Below, in pieces: positions 42,714 through 51,829 of a stretch of DNA of 64,000 bases. A model generated the notes under the pieces. It made no database searches, was not told where the DNA came from, and was given only the letters and a program-made list of their open reading frames with translations. This stretch comes from an uncultured Lachnospira sp. Lineage in GTDB: Bacteria > Bacillota > Clostridia > Lachnospirales > Lachnospiraceae. The DNA lies in NCBI GenBank assembly GCA_910587485.1, contig CAJUKN010000015.1, positions 1 through 64,000 on the forward strand. The letters are read 5' to 3'. Numbering within the stretch: the stretch's first letter is position 1; every line of letters begins with the position of its first letter. Both the position numbers and the translations under genes were made by a program.

Positions 42714-42758
42714 TGGCTTAGTCCACAATAAGATAATTTTGTATACATAGATAAAAGT

Positions 42759-42875
42759 ATTGTCACAAAATAAGTTTTCTATAATAAAGTATTGATATCA
42801 ACCAAACATGGTTTAAAATTAATATAATCATGGTTATCAAATTTTATTTTATAGAAACTTTCGTTTTGTGACAAT
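42759..42875. mobile_element. 117-bp near-palindromic element (MITE-like or long hairpin)
   Basis: ATTGTCACAAAA at the left end is matched by TTTTGTGACAAT at the right. The complementarity continues about 40 bases inward with a few mismatches and gaps (left TTTTCTATAATAAA, right TTTATTTTATAGAAA). No coding sequence and no clear target duplication. It sits between two convergent genes, so it could also act as a terminator. Confidence 0.5.
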
Positions 42876-42965
42876 TTTTTACTTCATACAAAAAATACCA
42901 TTATGGTTTTCACCTGAAGTGAAATTTTGTAATATTGCTGCCTTACAATACATGCTTTACACTTT

Positions 42966-44957
42966 CTATCCAAGACTTGCGATATAGTCATATATTGCCT
43001 TTGCACAATTTTCAATGCCAATAGAACTGTCTACAAGAAAATCATAATTGTGTCGTTCGCCCCATGATTTCCCTGAAATATTTTTATAATATGCTGCTCT
43101 TGCCTCGTCAGACCTATAAATATTCCTTTTAGCCTCTTCTATACTATCTCCATAAACCTCCATAACACGCTTCATTCGGTATTCTTCAGGAGCATAAATA
43201 AAAACGCGAACAATATGTTCATAATTACGCAGAACATAATCAGCAGCCCTGCCCACTATGACACAGCTTCCATTCGCTGCAATTTTACGTATAACTTTAT
43301 CTTGAGCAATAATCGCTTGCTGTATTACATCCGTGCTTAAATAAAGGCTATGAAGCATTGTGGGAGAATTGGCATTGATTTCAGAAACAAATTCTTGGTC
43401 GAGACCACTTTCCTGTGCAGCAAGTGCTGTCATTTCTTTATAGTAGAAAGGAATACTAAGTTTTTCTGCAACCAATTTTCCAATCTGTTTGCCAGATGAG
43501 CCATGTTCTCTGCCAATAGTGATAATAACGCCCTGACTTGAAGGTTTCAAAACATTTTCTTCCTTTTCTTCAACATGCTTCACTTTCAATGATTTCAAAA
43601 ATGATACAGTCAATGATGCCGCCACAATCATTGCTATAAAATCTGCAATAGGCGCAGCAAATAATATTCCCTCAATTCCAAAAAACATAGGCAAAATAAG
43701 AATGAGTGGAACAAAACACACAATATCTCGAATCATTGAAGATATTACAGCTTGCACTGGTTTTCCAACTGCTTGAAAGAAAATAGAAGTCATTTTTATA
43801 ATACAGGTAAAGGTAACAAGAGAAAGAAAAATACGAAAGGTTTTTTCAGCAAACACCCAATAATCTTCAGGATTTGGTATGTTTGCAGGCTTTCCAAAAA
43901 TTCCGACGATTGTCTGTGGTGCCAATTCAAACAATAATGTAGCAGCTACGCCAATTATAATTGTACACATAAGAATGGATTTATATAATTGTCGAACTCT
44001 TTGGTAATTCTTTGCTCCAATATTATAGCCTATAATCGGCTGACATCCAAGCACAATTCCCACAACTAAATTGATTACAACCGTAAAAACCTTACTTTCA
44101 ATTCCAATGATTGCAATCGGTATATCTACACCATACTGTGATATTGCGCCGTATTTAGCCAGCATAATATTACAAACCAATGAAATAATAACAATAGTCA
44201 TCTGTGTAATAAAAGACGAAGTACCTAGCTTGAGTGCATAGGAAAATGTTTTTAAATCAGGAATAAAACTTTCTTTACTCAGTTTAAAGGTTTTTGTGCG
44301 AAAGAAATAGGCAAAACTGATAATAAAAGAAATACATTGCCCAATAACCGTAGCCAAAGCTGCCCCCATCATTCCCCAATGTACACCAAAAATAAATATA
44401 GGGTCTAAAATAATATTAATAATAGCGCCAAGCAACATAGACGCCATTGACCATGCAGGACATCCATCCGCACGAATAACTGCATTCATCATGTTGGACA
44501 ACATATATATTGGGAAAAATAACAAAATAACATTAAAATACTCCACTGCCATGTCAATACTATTATCAGATGCTCCAAATAAAGTTAAAAGCTGTGTTTT
44601 TAATGGAAAGAATACCAACATCAACACAAGACTTGTAAAAATTGTAATAAGGATACCCGTTCCAATAGCCTTATGTGCTGACAACGTATCATTTTTGCCT
44701 TGACAAATATTAAGATATGCGGCACAGCCATCTCCAAAACACCATGCAAATGCCTGTGCAATAATAAAAATTGGAAAAACAACGCCTGTTGCAGCATTTC
44801 CAAGTGCGCTTAGTTCACTGTTGCCAATAAAAATTTGGTCAACAATGTTGTAAAGTGCGCTCACTAAAAGAGAGAGTACACAAGGAATAGAAAATTTAAG
44901 CATGAGCTTTGATATTTTTTCTGTCCCTAAAAATTGACTATTTTCTAACTGATTCAT
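42966..44957 (-). CDS. MATE transporter fused to a cytidylate-kinase-like domain
   Basis: The 663-aa protein joins two parts. Residues 1-460 form a twelve-helix MATE transporter (KLMLKFSIPCVLSLLVSALY, LDPIFIFGVHWGMMGAALAT). After a charged linker (EEKEENVLKPSSQG), residues 476-663 form a nucleotide-kinase-like domain of the cytidylate kinase-like family. Its P-loop is GREHGSSGKQIG (482-493), then VIVGRAADYVL, VFIYAPEEYRMKRVM and an Arg-rich lid region. No frameshift or stop separates them. The kinase part could sense or modify a nucleotide and so gate transport, but this is inference. The ribosome site is AGGAGG. Confidence 0.85.
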   Translation of the reverse strand: MNQLENSQFLGTEKISKLMLKFSIPCVLSLLVSALYNIVDQIFIGNSELSALGNAATGVVFPIFIIAQAFAWCFGDGCAAYLNICQGKNDTLSAHKAIGTGILITIFTSLVLMLVFFPLKTQLLTLFGASDNSIDMAVEYFNVILLFFPIYMLSNMMNAVIRADGCPAWSMASMLLGAIINIILDPIFIFGVHWGMMGAALATVIGQCISFIISFAYFFRTKTFKLSKESFIPDLKTFSYALKLGTSSFITQMTIVIISLVCNIMLAKYGAISQYGVDIPIAIIGIESKVFTVVINLVVGIVLGCQPIIGYNIGAKNYQRVRQLYKSILMCTIIIGVAATLLFELAPQTIVGIFGKPANIPNPEDYWVFAEKTFRIFLSLVTFTCIIKMTSIFFQAVGKPVQAVISSMIRDIVCFVPLILILPMFFGIEGILFAAPIADFIAMIVAASLTVSFLKSLKVKHVEEKEENVLKPSSQGVIITIGREHGSSGKQIGKLVAEKLSIPFYYKEMTALAAQESGLDQEFVSEINANSPTMLHSLYLSTDVIQQAIIAQDKVIRKIAANGSCVIVGRAADYVLRNYEHIVRVFIYAPEEYRMKRVMEVYGDSIEEAKRNIYRSDEARAAYYKNISGKSWGERHNYDFLVDSSIGIENCAKAIYDYIASLG

Positions 44958-45115
44958 AAATACCTCCTAAAAGATAATATTATATGGAGTCTTTATCAGA
45001 GAGAAAGCTACCTGAAAACTACGAAGAACAATTGAGTAGAAAAAAGGCTTTTTTCTATTCGCGCGCTGCCGATGCGCCACTTTAATGGCATACTTCTTCT
45101 ACATCGGCGTGCATA

Positions 45116-45153
45116 AAAAAAGAGCATAGAATCGCCGTGATTCTACGCTCTTT
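45116..45153 (-). terminator. Terminator in the leader upstream of the MATE-kinase gene
   Basis: On the minus strand GAGCGTAGAATC and GATTCTATGCTC pair (one mismatch) and are followed by TTTTTTT. A promoter-like TTGACA (45196-45201), 18 bases, TAAATT (45172-45177) lies just upstream, so this would end a transcript of about 50 bases. It could equally end the operon at 45263-51738. A second pairing, GCCGATG...CATCGGC, follows at about 45066-45118. Region 44958-45262 has no gene. Confidence 0.6.
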
Positions 45154-45262
45154 TTGCTGCTCGACTTAAATAATTTATCATAAAAAAATCTTAAATGTCA
45201 AGACAAAATTGTTAAAAATTCAAAGACTATTTGAAAAATAAAATAGATTTTATATAAACTGT

Positions 45263-45919
45263 TTAACGAATAAATAAATCTGGCAAATTATGAATCCTAT
45301 AAGCAGCTCGCCATATATTTCCCCATTCTTTTTTATTTTTTATTAAACTTTCCATCTTAAGACACTCTTGTCTAATTGTATCAACTACTTTTTTTTGATT
45401 TTCATCACATTGATTTTTCCAGCCAAATCTTTTTATCACTGCATTTATTGATTGAAAATGAAATACATCTAATTTTTGCTCCAAATGGACTAATTGCTTC
45501 ATAAAATCATTTACTGTCATTATTCCCTCAATAAAATCAATACAAGCAATAATGCCTTTTATATCATATTCTATACTTTTTAAACCTTTGTTAAAAAACC
45601 ACATTTTGGTATAAGAATCTTTATGTACATCAAGCCTAATATTCATAATAAATTGATAACATAATGTACTGACTGCCTGAAGTGAAATATCTGTCCCCTT
45701 TTTTATAAGGCAAGATGTATAAGTCAAGTTGTTTTCATTTAGCTGCCAAAAATTTCTCAATATGTATTGGTTGTTATTACCTATCAAAATAAAATCCATT
45801 TTTTCTAAATCATCATTATAATCTGTCATATACTCTACAGATATTTCTGTACTTCCATTTTCACAAGCTGTTTTATATTCTTTATCCTCAACATAAAAAA
45901 TAGCAACTTTTTCACGCAT
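45263..45919 (-). CDS. Uncharacterised protein downstream of a hybrid histidine kinase
   Basis: I do not recognise this 218-aa protein. It is soluble, with no signal or membrane helix. The N-terminal part (VAIFYVEDKEYKTACENGS to MDFILIGNNNQ) has an alpha/beta look. The C-terminal part is mostly helical and charged (ECLKMESLIKNKKEWGNIWR). It follows the hybrid kinase gene by 87 bases in the same direction and may belong to that signalling pathway. Confidence 0.6.
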   Translation of the reverse strand: MREKVAIFYVEDKEYKTACENGSTEISVEYMTDYNDDLEKMDFILIGNNNQYILRNFWQLNENNLTYTSCLIKKGTDISLQAVSTLCYQFIMNIRLDVHKDSYTKMWFFNKGLKSIEYDIKGIIACIDFIEGIMTVNDFMKQLVHLEQKLDVFHFQSINAVIKRFGWKNQCDENQKKVVDTIRQECLKMESLIKNKKEWGNIWRAAYRIHNLPDLFIR

Positions 45920-46006
45920 ATATCACTTCCCCAAATACACACCGCTTTCAATATCAACAACCAATATTACCTTTGAAATATCTATTGAGGTTATATCTAC
46001 TTTGAC

Positions 46007-48691
46007 TTACATACTATTTTTAATACCCCACTCGTTGACAACGCTTTCGCACATATCCATATCATTGTCTTCCAATGCCAACAACAACTGTTCAAGGTAT
46101 TGTATATCTGCTTGATTCTTTACTTTTTCTCTTAATGTGTCAACCATATCTTCAATCGCCAACACATCAAATTGATTGATTGCTTCCTGTATTTTTTCAA
46201 GATAATGAATAATCACTTTTGAAGTGTCAATACCATTAAATTCTGTATTTTCTTCTTTTTCTTCAACATAGAAGCTTAAAATTTTCTTATAACTTTGATA
46301 AAACAAAAGCATTTCTTCTGTATGGTCACATATATAATTCCAGTCGCCTTCATTACCCGCTTTTTCAAGCAATTCTGCCTGTTTTGCAAGCTCCATTGCA
46401 CCAATCTGTCTTGATGCACTTTTTAATGCGTGAACTTCAATAGTATAATCTTTTGTCTTATTGCTATAAAAATGCTTTCTAATCGTTTCTATCTTTTTAT
46501 CAATTACTTTATAGTAATCTTTTAATACCGACCAAAACAGCTTTGTACTGCCTAATAATGATATTGCCTGCTTTGTGTCAAGTCCCTGAATATCTGGAAT
46601 TTCCATATCTTCATTGCATTTTTCTAAAATTTTTGCTTCCTCTGCACTACACATTACAATCTTATCTTCTGGCAGCCACTTTTTTAGCTTAGAAAGAATA
46701 ACCTTTGTCTCTATTGGTTTTGCAACAATATCATTCATTCCCTCACGAATAAACATTTCTTCTGCACCACTTACCGCATTGGCGGTCAATGCTATGATAG
46801 GCACACTTTTATAATTGGAAAACATCCTTCGGATAATATGGGTCGCCTCAATACCATCTACTTCTGGCATCATATGGTCCATAAATATTAAATCATACTT
46901 TACTTTGCTAATACATTCAATCGCTTCTTTTGCACTGTACGCCTCATCAATTCTCATACCTAATGGCTCTAGTAATCCAACAGCAACTGTAAGATTAATT
47001 GCATTGTCATCAACAATTAAAATTTTTGCATTGGGTGCCTTAAAATGAAATACACTCTCCTCTTGTTCAATAGAGTCCATATCATTTTCTTTTTTAATCC
47101 CTAAAGCAATTCCAAGATTATCACAATATATAGGCTTTTTTAATATTCTTAAATTTGGAATCGAATTTTCATATACTTTATTATAATCTGTTATCAGAAT
47201 CGCATTGACTTTTGGATGGCTCATTACATACTGCTGGAGCGCTTCATCAAAATGGGATTCTTCTATAATAAGATACTCAGGCTCTTTTTTGCTCAGTTCT
47301 TCAATCGTAATATCTGAAAATACATTTGCATTTAATTTCTGCAAATCTTTTTTTATCTGTTTATCAACATAAGAATTATTAATAAATGTTACAATTTCTT
47401 TACTTTTTTCAAACTTTTCTACTATTGGTGCAGTATCAACAACTTGCTGTGTTATCTCAAAAGAAAAAGTACTGCCTTCCCTGTATTTACTCTCAACATG
47501 GATATCGCCTTCCATAAGCTGAACCAAATTTTTACAAATTGCCAAACCTAATCCCGTTCCTTCAATCATACGATTTCTCTTACTGTCAACTTGTTGAAAT
47601 GAATTAAATAACTTTCCTATATCTTCTTTTTTAATACCACTTCCGCTATCTTTAATTGAAACCATAAGCAGCACTCTGTCATTATCCAAATTCATAAAGT
47701 CTACAGACATCTGAATACTTCCTTTTTTTGTAAACTTTACTGCATTGGTTAAAATATTAATAAAAATCTGTTGTATTCTTACTGCATCTCCATGTAATAT
47801 TTGAGGAATATTAGGGTTAAGGTCTACCAAAAATTCAATATCTTTAGCACCAATTCTTGCCATAGTAATATTAGTAACATCTTTTATAATATTGATAATC
47901 TTATAATTATCTTCAATAATTTCCAATTTACCTGATTCAATTTTAGAAAAATCAAGAATATCATTAATAATTGCTAACAAGGTCTTTCCAGAAGACCTTA
48001 TCTGACGCACATAATCCTTTGCTGCTGGAGACATATCTTCTCTTAAAGCCATCTCTGCCATTCCAAGTACAGCATTCATAGGCGTTCTAATTTCATGGCT
48101 CATATTTGCCAAAAAATCTGATTTCATATGAGACGTTTTTTCAACTTCGTTTTTACTTTGATACATTGAATATCTGCTATATGCCATATGTGAAAGAAGA
48201 TTTGCAATCATATATAAAAACTTTGAGGACTTTTTAACATCTTCTAAACTTTTAATACTGACCTTTCCAATTGCTTCTATGTATTCTTCTTCTGGAATAT
48301 GCAGCTCTCTTGCAATACTTCTTACCTTGTCTAAATCAGGCTTTTCTGTCAATACCTGCCCACCGATAAAACTTCCTACAATCTTGCCATTTGCCATAAT
48401 TGGAGCTGCATAATATATCAGTCCTGCATGACAATAATAATTACATGGGCTTCCTTTAAATAAAACCTCTTCTGCTGCTGTTTTATTACATTCTATACAA
48501 CGCTTATTGCCTAATTCACTCTGTCTTGTATATTTTAAACAAAATTCCGAAAAATTAGAGTAATTTGTCACAGGAACACCATTTTTATCGGTTGTAATAG
48601 CTGCCATACCTGTAAAATCAGAAAAAGCATCTTGCAGTTCTTGCAACGTTTCAATATCAATAAGGTCTGTTAAATAAATATCATCACTCAT
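46007..48691 (-). CDS. Hybrid sensor histidine kinase with PocR, receiver and Hpt domains
   Basis: An 894-aa cytosolic kinase. Domains in order: a PocR-type ligand-binding domain (about 10-170) with cysteines at 51, 65, 68, 83 and 87; HisKA with phospho-His199 in MSHEIRTPMNAVLG; HATPase with GIKKEDIGKLFNSF and GTGLGLAICKNL; a degenerate middle segment; a receiver domain (about 555-680; ILIVDDNAINLT, FMDHMMPEVDG); and an Hpt domain with HALKSASRQIGA. It has no membrane helix, so the signal is internal. The Cys cluster could bind metal or sense redox. A response regulator gene is just upstream. Confidence 0.9.
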   Translation of the reverse strand: MSDDIYLTDLIDIETLQELQDAFSDFTGMAAITTDKNGVPVTNYSNFSEFCLKYTRQSELGNKRCIECNKTAAEEVLFKGSPCNYYCHAGLIYYAAPIMANGKIVGSFIGGQVLTEKPDLDKVRSIARELHIPEEEYIEAIGKVSIKSLEDVKKSSKFLYMIANLLSHMAYSRYSMYQSKNEVEKTSHMKSDFLANMSHEIRTPMNAVLGMAEMALREDMSPAAKDYVRQIRSSGKTLLAIINDILDFSKIESGKLEIIEDNYKIINIIKDVTNITMARIGAKDIEFLVDLNPNIPQILHGDAVRIQQIFINILTNAVKFTKKGSIQMSVDFMNLDNDRVLLMVSIKDSGSGIKKEDIGKLFNSFQQVDSKRNRMIEGTGLGLAICKNLVQLMEGDIHVESKYREGSTFSFEITQQVVDTAPIVEKFEKSKEIVTFINNSYVDKQIKKDLQKLNANVFSDITIEELSKKEPEYLIIEESHFDEALQQYVMSHPKVNAILITDYNKVYENSIPNLRILKKPIYCDNLGIALGIKKENDMDSIEQEESVFHFKAPNAKILIVDDNAINLTVAVGLLEPLGMRIDEAYSAKEAIECISKVKYDLIFMDHMMPEVDGIEATHIIRRMFSNYKSVPIIALTANAVSGAEEMFIREGMNDIVAKPIETKVILSKLKKWLPEDKIVMCSAEEAKILEKCNEDMEIPDIQGLDTKQAISLLGSTKLFWSVLKDYYKVIDKKIETIRKHFYSNKTKDYTIEVHALKSASRQIGAMELAKQAELLEKAGNEGDWNYICDHTEEMLLFYQSYKKILSFYVEEKEENTEFNGIDTSKVIIHYLEKIQEAINQFDVLAIEDMVDTLREKVKNQADIQYLEQLLLALEDNDMDMCESVVNEWGIKNSM

Positions 48692-48837
48692 ATACAGCCC
48701 TCCCTACTGCAAAGTATTAAAAAACGATATGTAGCTTTATTCCCGCAGGCAATAAAGAAAAACCCATATTTATATGAATATTTGACAATGCCGCGAGACG
48801 CAAATACCCCCATTGCTTGTAACAGGACATTTGATTT

Positions 48838-49656
48838 TTACTTGTCAATAACGTCTTCAATTGTATCCTTCAATCGATTTACATTAATTGGTTTTAATAA
48901 ATAACCTGCGGGGCTAAGTGCAAGAACTTCTCGTATTCTATTTTTATCCGCAACACCTGTAAGAAATACAACTGGTATTTCTTTTAATTCATCATGTTCT
49001 AATATCTTCTTAAAAACTTCTGCGCCGCTTTCTTCTGGCATCTCATAATCCAAAAGTATCAAGGCAGGTTTTTTTGTTTCCAGATACTTCATTGCCCACT
49101 TACCGCTTGTCACTGTAGTAACTTCATAATCTGTGTTTAGTACCTCTTTTAACATTTTAAGGACTCCTCTGTCATCATCGATAACCAAAACATTACAGCG
49201 GTCTTTTTGATTTAATTGCAATTGTTCTTGTGCAGCTTTTTTCATATCTTCCATAATTTTAGCTGCCTCTTTTTGCTTATCAAGGAAATCTACTATATTA
49301 TCCTTAATTGTCATTGACGAGACTGGTCTCTTAAAAAAGAGTTCTGCAATATCTGGTGCAAGCCTTTTTATTTCATCACAAACGTCTTCTTCCCCTATTA
49401 AAAATAATGGAAGATATTCATTGTTATTTCTCAATGTCCGAAGCTTTATCAGCTCATCTCTAAACGTACTCTCGATTAAATACACAAACGCATCTGGTTT
49501 AAAATATTTTATATGGCATAAAATATCATCCCAGTTTTCAGATGTAGTCATACATTCAAATGTCGATGAAACTTGCGAAAACAAGTTATCTACAATAATA
49601 CGGTTTGCACCGCCTATCAATACCTTATACTTAATAATAATCGCCCCCTTGTACAC
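48838..49656 (-). CDS. Response regulator with two receiver-like domains
   Basis: The 272-aa protein has a degenerate N-terminal receiver-like domain (KYKVLIGGANRIIVDNLF to FFKRPVSS), a coiled linker (about 125-152) and a full receiver: VLVIDDDRGVLKML, phospho-acceptor Asp203 in LILLDYEMPEESG, and FLTGVADKNR then YLLKPIN. No output domain, so it probably acts in a relay with the hybrid kinase. The start is odd. The only upstream start, GTG at 49656, directly follows the previous stop and has no ribosome site, whereas a strong AAGGGGG precedes an ATT codon (49635) that would give KYKVLIGG. Confidence 0.82.
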   Translation of the reverse strand: MYKGAIIIKYKVLIGGANRIIVDNLFSQVSSTFECMTTSENWDDILCHIKYFKPDAFVYLIESTFRDELIKLRTLRNNNEYLPLFLIGEEDVCDEIKRLAPDIAELFFKRPVSSMTIKDNIVDFLDKQKEAAKIMEDMKKAAQEQLQLNQKDRCNVLVIDDDRGVLKMLKEVLNTDYEVTTVTSGKWAMKYLETKKPALILLDYEMPEESGAEVFKKILEHDELKEIPVVFLTGVADKNRIREVLALSPAGYLLKPINVNRLKDTIEDVIDK

Positions 49657-50199
49657 TTATTTTAAATTTTTAGAAATTGCAATTAACATACATATATCTG
49701 TAACACCACTATAAATAAAACAAATACCTACAATTCTAAACAAAAACTCAACACCTGAAAATGGATTAATAATAAGAATAATTCCTAGTACAATTCCTAA
49801 TAATGCCATAATAAGCATAGCCATCCAATTTTTATACCCTGCTTTTTTTAAATTTATCACATTTTGCAATTTCATACTTCCACTTACCAAAACTAATAAC
49901 CCAAATAAAAATGGAATAATGGATAAAAGAACTTCTATCTTAAATACAACAAACACACCAACAACAACTACGATAATTCCAATCATTAAATCATTGGTGT
50001 AATAATTATCTTGATGGTTTTCTTTCATATACAGAAGAATCTTCACCGCACCCACAAACATCATAACACCGCCAAGCATATACCCCAATGTCTTTACGGC
50101 TGTAGTAGGAAAAATAGCAAGAACAATTCCAAATAAAATATAGATAACGGCTGTTATAATATTCTGCCATTTATATTGTTTAAATAAATCGCTATTCAT
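49657..50199 (-). CDS. DUF308 (HdeD-like) membrane protein
   Basis: A 180-aa protein with six membrane helices in three similar pairs (ITAVIYILFGIVLAIFPTTA, then GYMLGGVMMFVGAVKILLY, and later MLIMALLGIVLGIILIINPF). This is the DUF308/HdeD layout. HdeD is linked to acid resistance in enterobacteria; the role here is unknown. It starts 6 bases after the transporter stop, and its own stop TAA is directly followed by the GTG of the response regulator gene. Confidence 0.82.
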   Translation of the reverse strand: MNSDLFKQYKWQNIITAVIYILFGIVLAIFPTTAVKTLGYMLGGVMMFVGAVKILLYMKENHQDNYYTNDLMIGIIVVVVGVFVVFKIEVLLSIIPFLFGLLVLVSGSMKLQNVINLKKAGYKNWMAMLIMALLGIVLGIILIINPFSGVEFLFRIVGICFIYSGVTDICMLIAISKNLK

Positions 50200-50205
50200 A
50201 TGCTA

Positions 50206-51738
50206 TTAATCCTCCTCTTTCCACTCAATTTCAGCTTCTACAAACCCTTTGCTTTTTTTGTACTTGATTACACTTTTCATAATAAATCCACTTGCAAATA
50301 CAAGCGCCGATACAAACCAGCCAGCTATACACTCTGCCCAGATTGCATAACTATAATTGCCGCCTTTTACAACAAATAAATTATAAATATTCCAAGCAAA
50401 CAAAATAAATAAGGTTATCGGTGCAATATATCGTATTGATATTCTAAACCACATTCTTGGCATCTTAAATTTAACCGTATTTCTATTGACCTGTTTCCAA
50501 ACCTTATCAATATTAAAACACCACCCTATAGCAATACATTCTAATATACCTATAATAATTAAGTTAATCTGGTTTGTCCAATTATCAACAATGTCAAGCC
50601 ATGCAAGACCTGCTCTTGTTGCATAGAGCAATGAAATAACAGATGCAATAATACAGATAACTCTTGTTGTCTTTTTTGGATTAATGCGAAACTTATCTGA
50701 CACCGATGCTGAAACACCTTCTATAATTGAGAATGCTGAATCAACAGCAAGCGTTACAAGCATCAAATAAAAAATAATGCCAAATATTGCATTAACCCAA
50801 CCAACACTGGTTAAATTAACAATTGCCTGTGGATAAATCACAAACGCTGTTGCAATTCCTGAATCCGATATGGAATCCAACATACCAACACCACCCATTG
50901 TCGAAAACATAACAATGCCTGAAAGCACACTGACAGCGGCATCCGAAAAGGCAATAATACAACAATCCACTGCAACATTTGCCTTTTCATCAAGATAAGA
51001 ACCATAGGCAAACATAATCGCCATCATAATGGATAAACTATAAAATACTTGTCCAATAGCATCTATCCATAAAGAAGGGTCTGAAAGCGCACTGACATCT
51101 GGAATAAAGAACATCTTGAGCCCTTCCATAGCGCCACTCATTGTACAACCTTTTATAGCCATAATAAGCAATAAAAGAACTGGAAGAAATACCGTATACT
51201 TTACAACTTTGCCTACACTGCTTGCACCATTTCTTATACATAAATAGATTACCAGCCATGCTATAACAACTGAAATCAACACTGGTATTGGTATAGTATA
51301 TCCTGTGACATCCCATGTTGTCTGTGTTGCATTTGCAAATACTTGACTGGCGGCAGTTGCATCGCCGGTCATACCTGCAAATTTTAACGAATAGACAACC
51401 ATCATCAACACCCATGCAAATACAATAGAATAATACGTAACAATTACAAAAGCATTTGCTGTAGCTGACCACCCAACAAATTCCATCTTCTTATTGATGC
51501 CTCGCAGTGATTCTCCTGCTCCTTTGTGGAACTTTCTAGCAATGGAAACTTCCATCATCAAAAGCGGAATACCAATTGCAAACATAGCTATCAAATAGAC
51601 GAATAAATATGTTCCTCCGCCATGCTTTGCTGCTAATCCCGGAAATCGCCACGCATTTCCAAGCCCTACTGCCGAACCTATTGCGGCAAGAATAAATGTA
51701 GCTCTTGAATTCCAAGTTGCTCTTTTTTGTTCTTTCAT
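50206..51738 (-). CDS. Sodium-dependent transporter of the NSS/SNF family
   Basis: A 510-aa, twelve-helix symporter. RATFILAAIGSAVGLGNAWR plus FP is the NSS signature with the sodium and substrate site, followed by GIPLLMMEVSIARK. NSS proteins import amino acids or similar amines with sodium. The ATG at 51738 has AAAGGGG 7 bases before it. It heads a same-direction run with DUF308, response regulator and hybrid kinase genes, so uptake and signalling may be linked. The substrate is unknown. Confidence 0.9.
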   Translation of the reverse strand: MKEQKRATWNSRATFILAAIGSAVGLGNAWRFPGLAAKHGGGTYLFVYLIAMFAIGIPLLMMEVSIARKFHKGAGESLRGINKKMEFVGWSATANAFVIVTYYSIVFAWVLMMVVYSLKFAGMTGDATAASQVFANATQTTWDVTGYTIPIPVLISVVIAWLVIYLCIRNGASSVGKVVKYTVFLPVLLLLIMAIKGCTMSGAMEGLKMFFIPDVSALSDPSLWIDAIGQVFYSLSIMMAIMFAYGSYLDEKANVAVDCCIIAFSDAAVSVLSGIVMFSTMGGVGMLDSISDSGIATAFVIYPQAIVNLTSVGWVNAIFGIIFYLMLVTLAVDSAFSIIEGVSASVSDKFRINPKKTTRVICIIASVISLLYATRAGLAWLDIVDNWTNQINLIIIGILECIAIGWCFNIDKVWKQVNRNTVKFKMPRMWFRISIRYIAPITLFILFAWNIYNLFVVKGGNYSYAIWAECIAGWFVSALVFASGFIMKSVIKYKKSKGFVEAEIEWKEED

Positions 51739-51764
51739 AAATAAACCCCTTTCGTTTGTCATAG

Positions 51765-51803
51765 GCAGAAACCCACTGCCTTTAGGTCGTGAGTAGTTGA
51801 CAA
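51765..51803 (-). mobile_element. Possible decayed IS200/IS605-type end
   Basis: On the minus strand GTCAACTACTCACGACCTAA is followed by AGGCAGTGGGTTTCTGCC. CTCAC..CC and GG..GTGGG pair as an imperfect hairpin around TAAA. The sequence resembles the hairpin at the right end of IS200/IS605 elements in Firmicutes. No transposase or TnpB gene is nearby, so it would be a remnant. Confidence 0.35.
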
Positions 51804-51829
51804 AACCTCCAATGTAAATATTCTTTTAC

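Noticed and set aside
45116..45153. Guanidine-II (mini-ykkC) hairpin, because the loop reads ACGG and a transporter follows
   Set aside because: That class needs two tandem ACGR hairpins; only one is present and it ends in a U-run like a terminator.
50831..50840. A perfect DnaA box inside the NSS transporter gene
   Set aside because: A single 9-mer in coding DNA is expected by chance over 64 kb.
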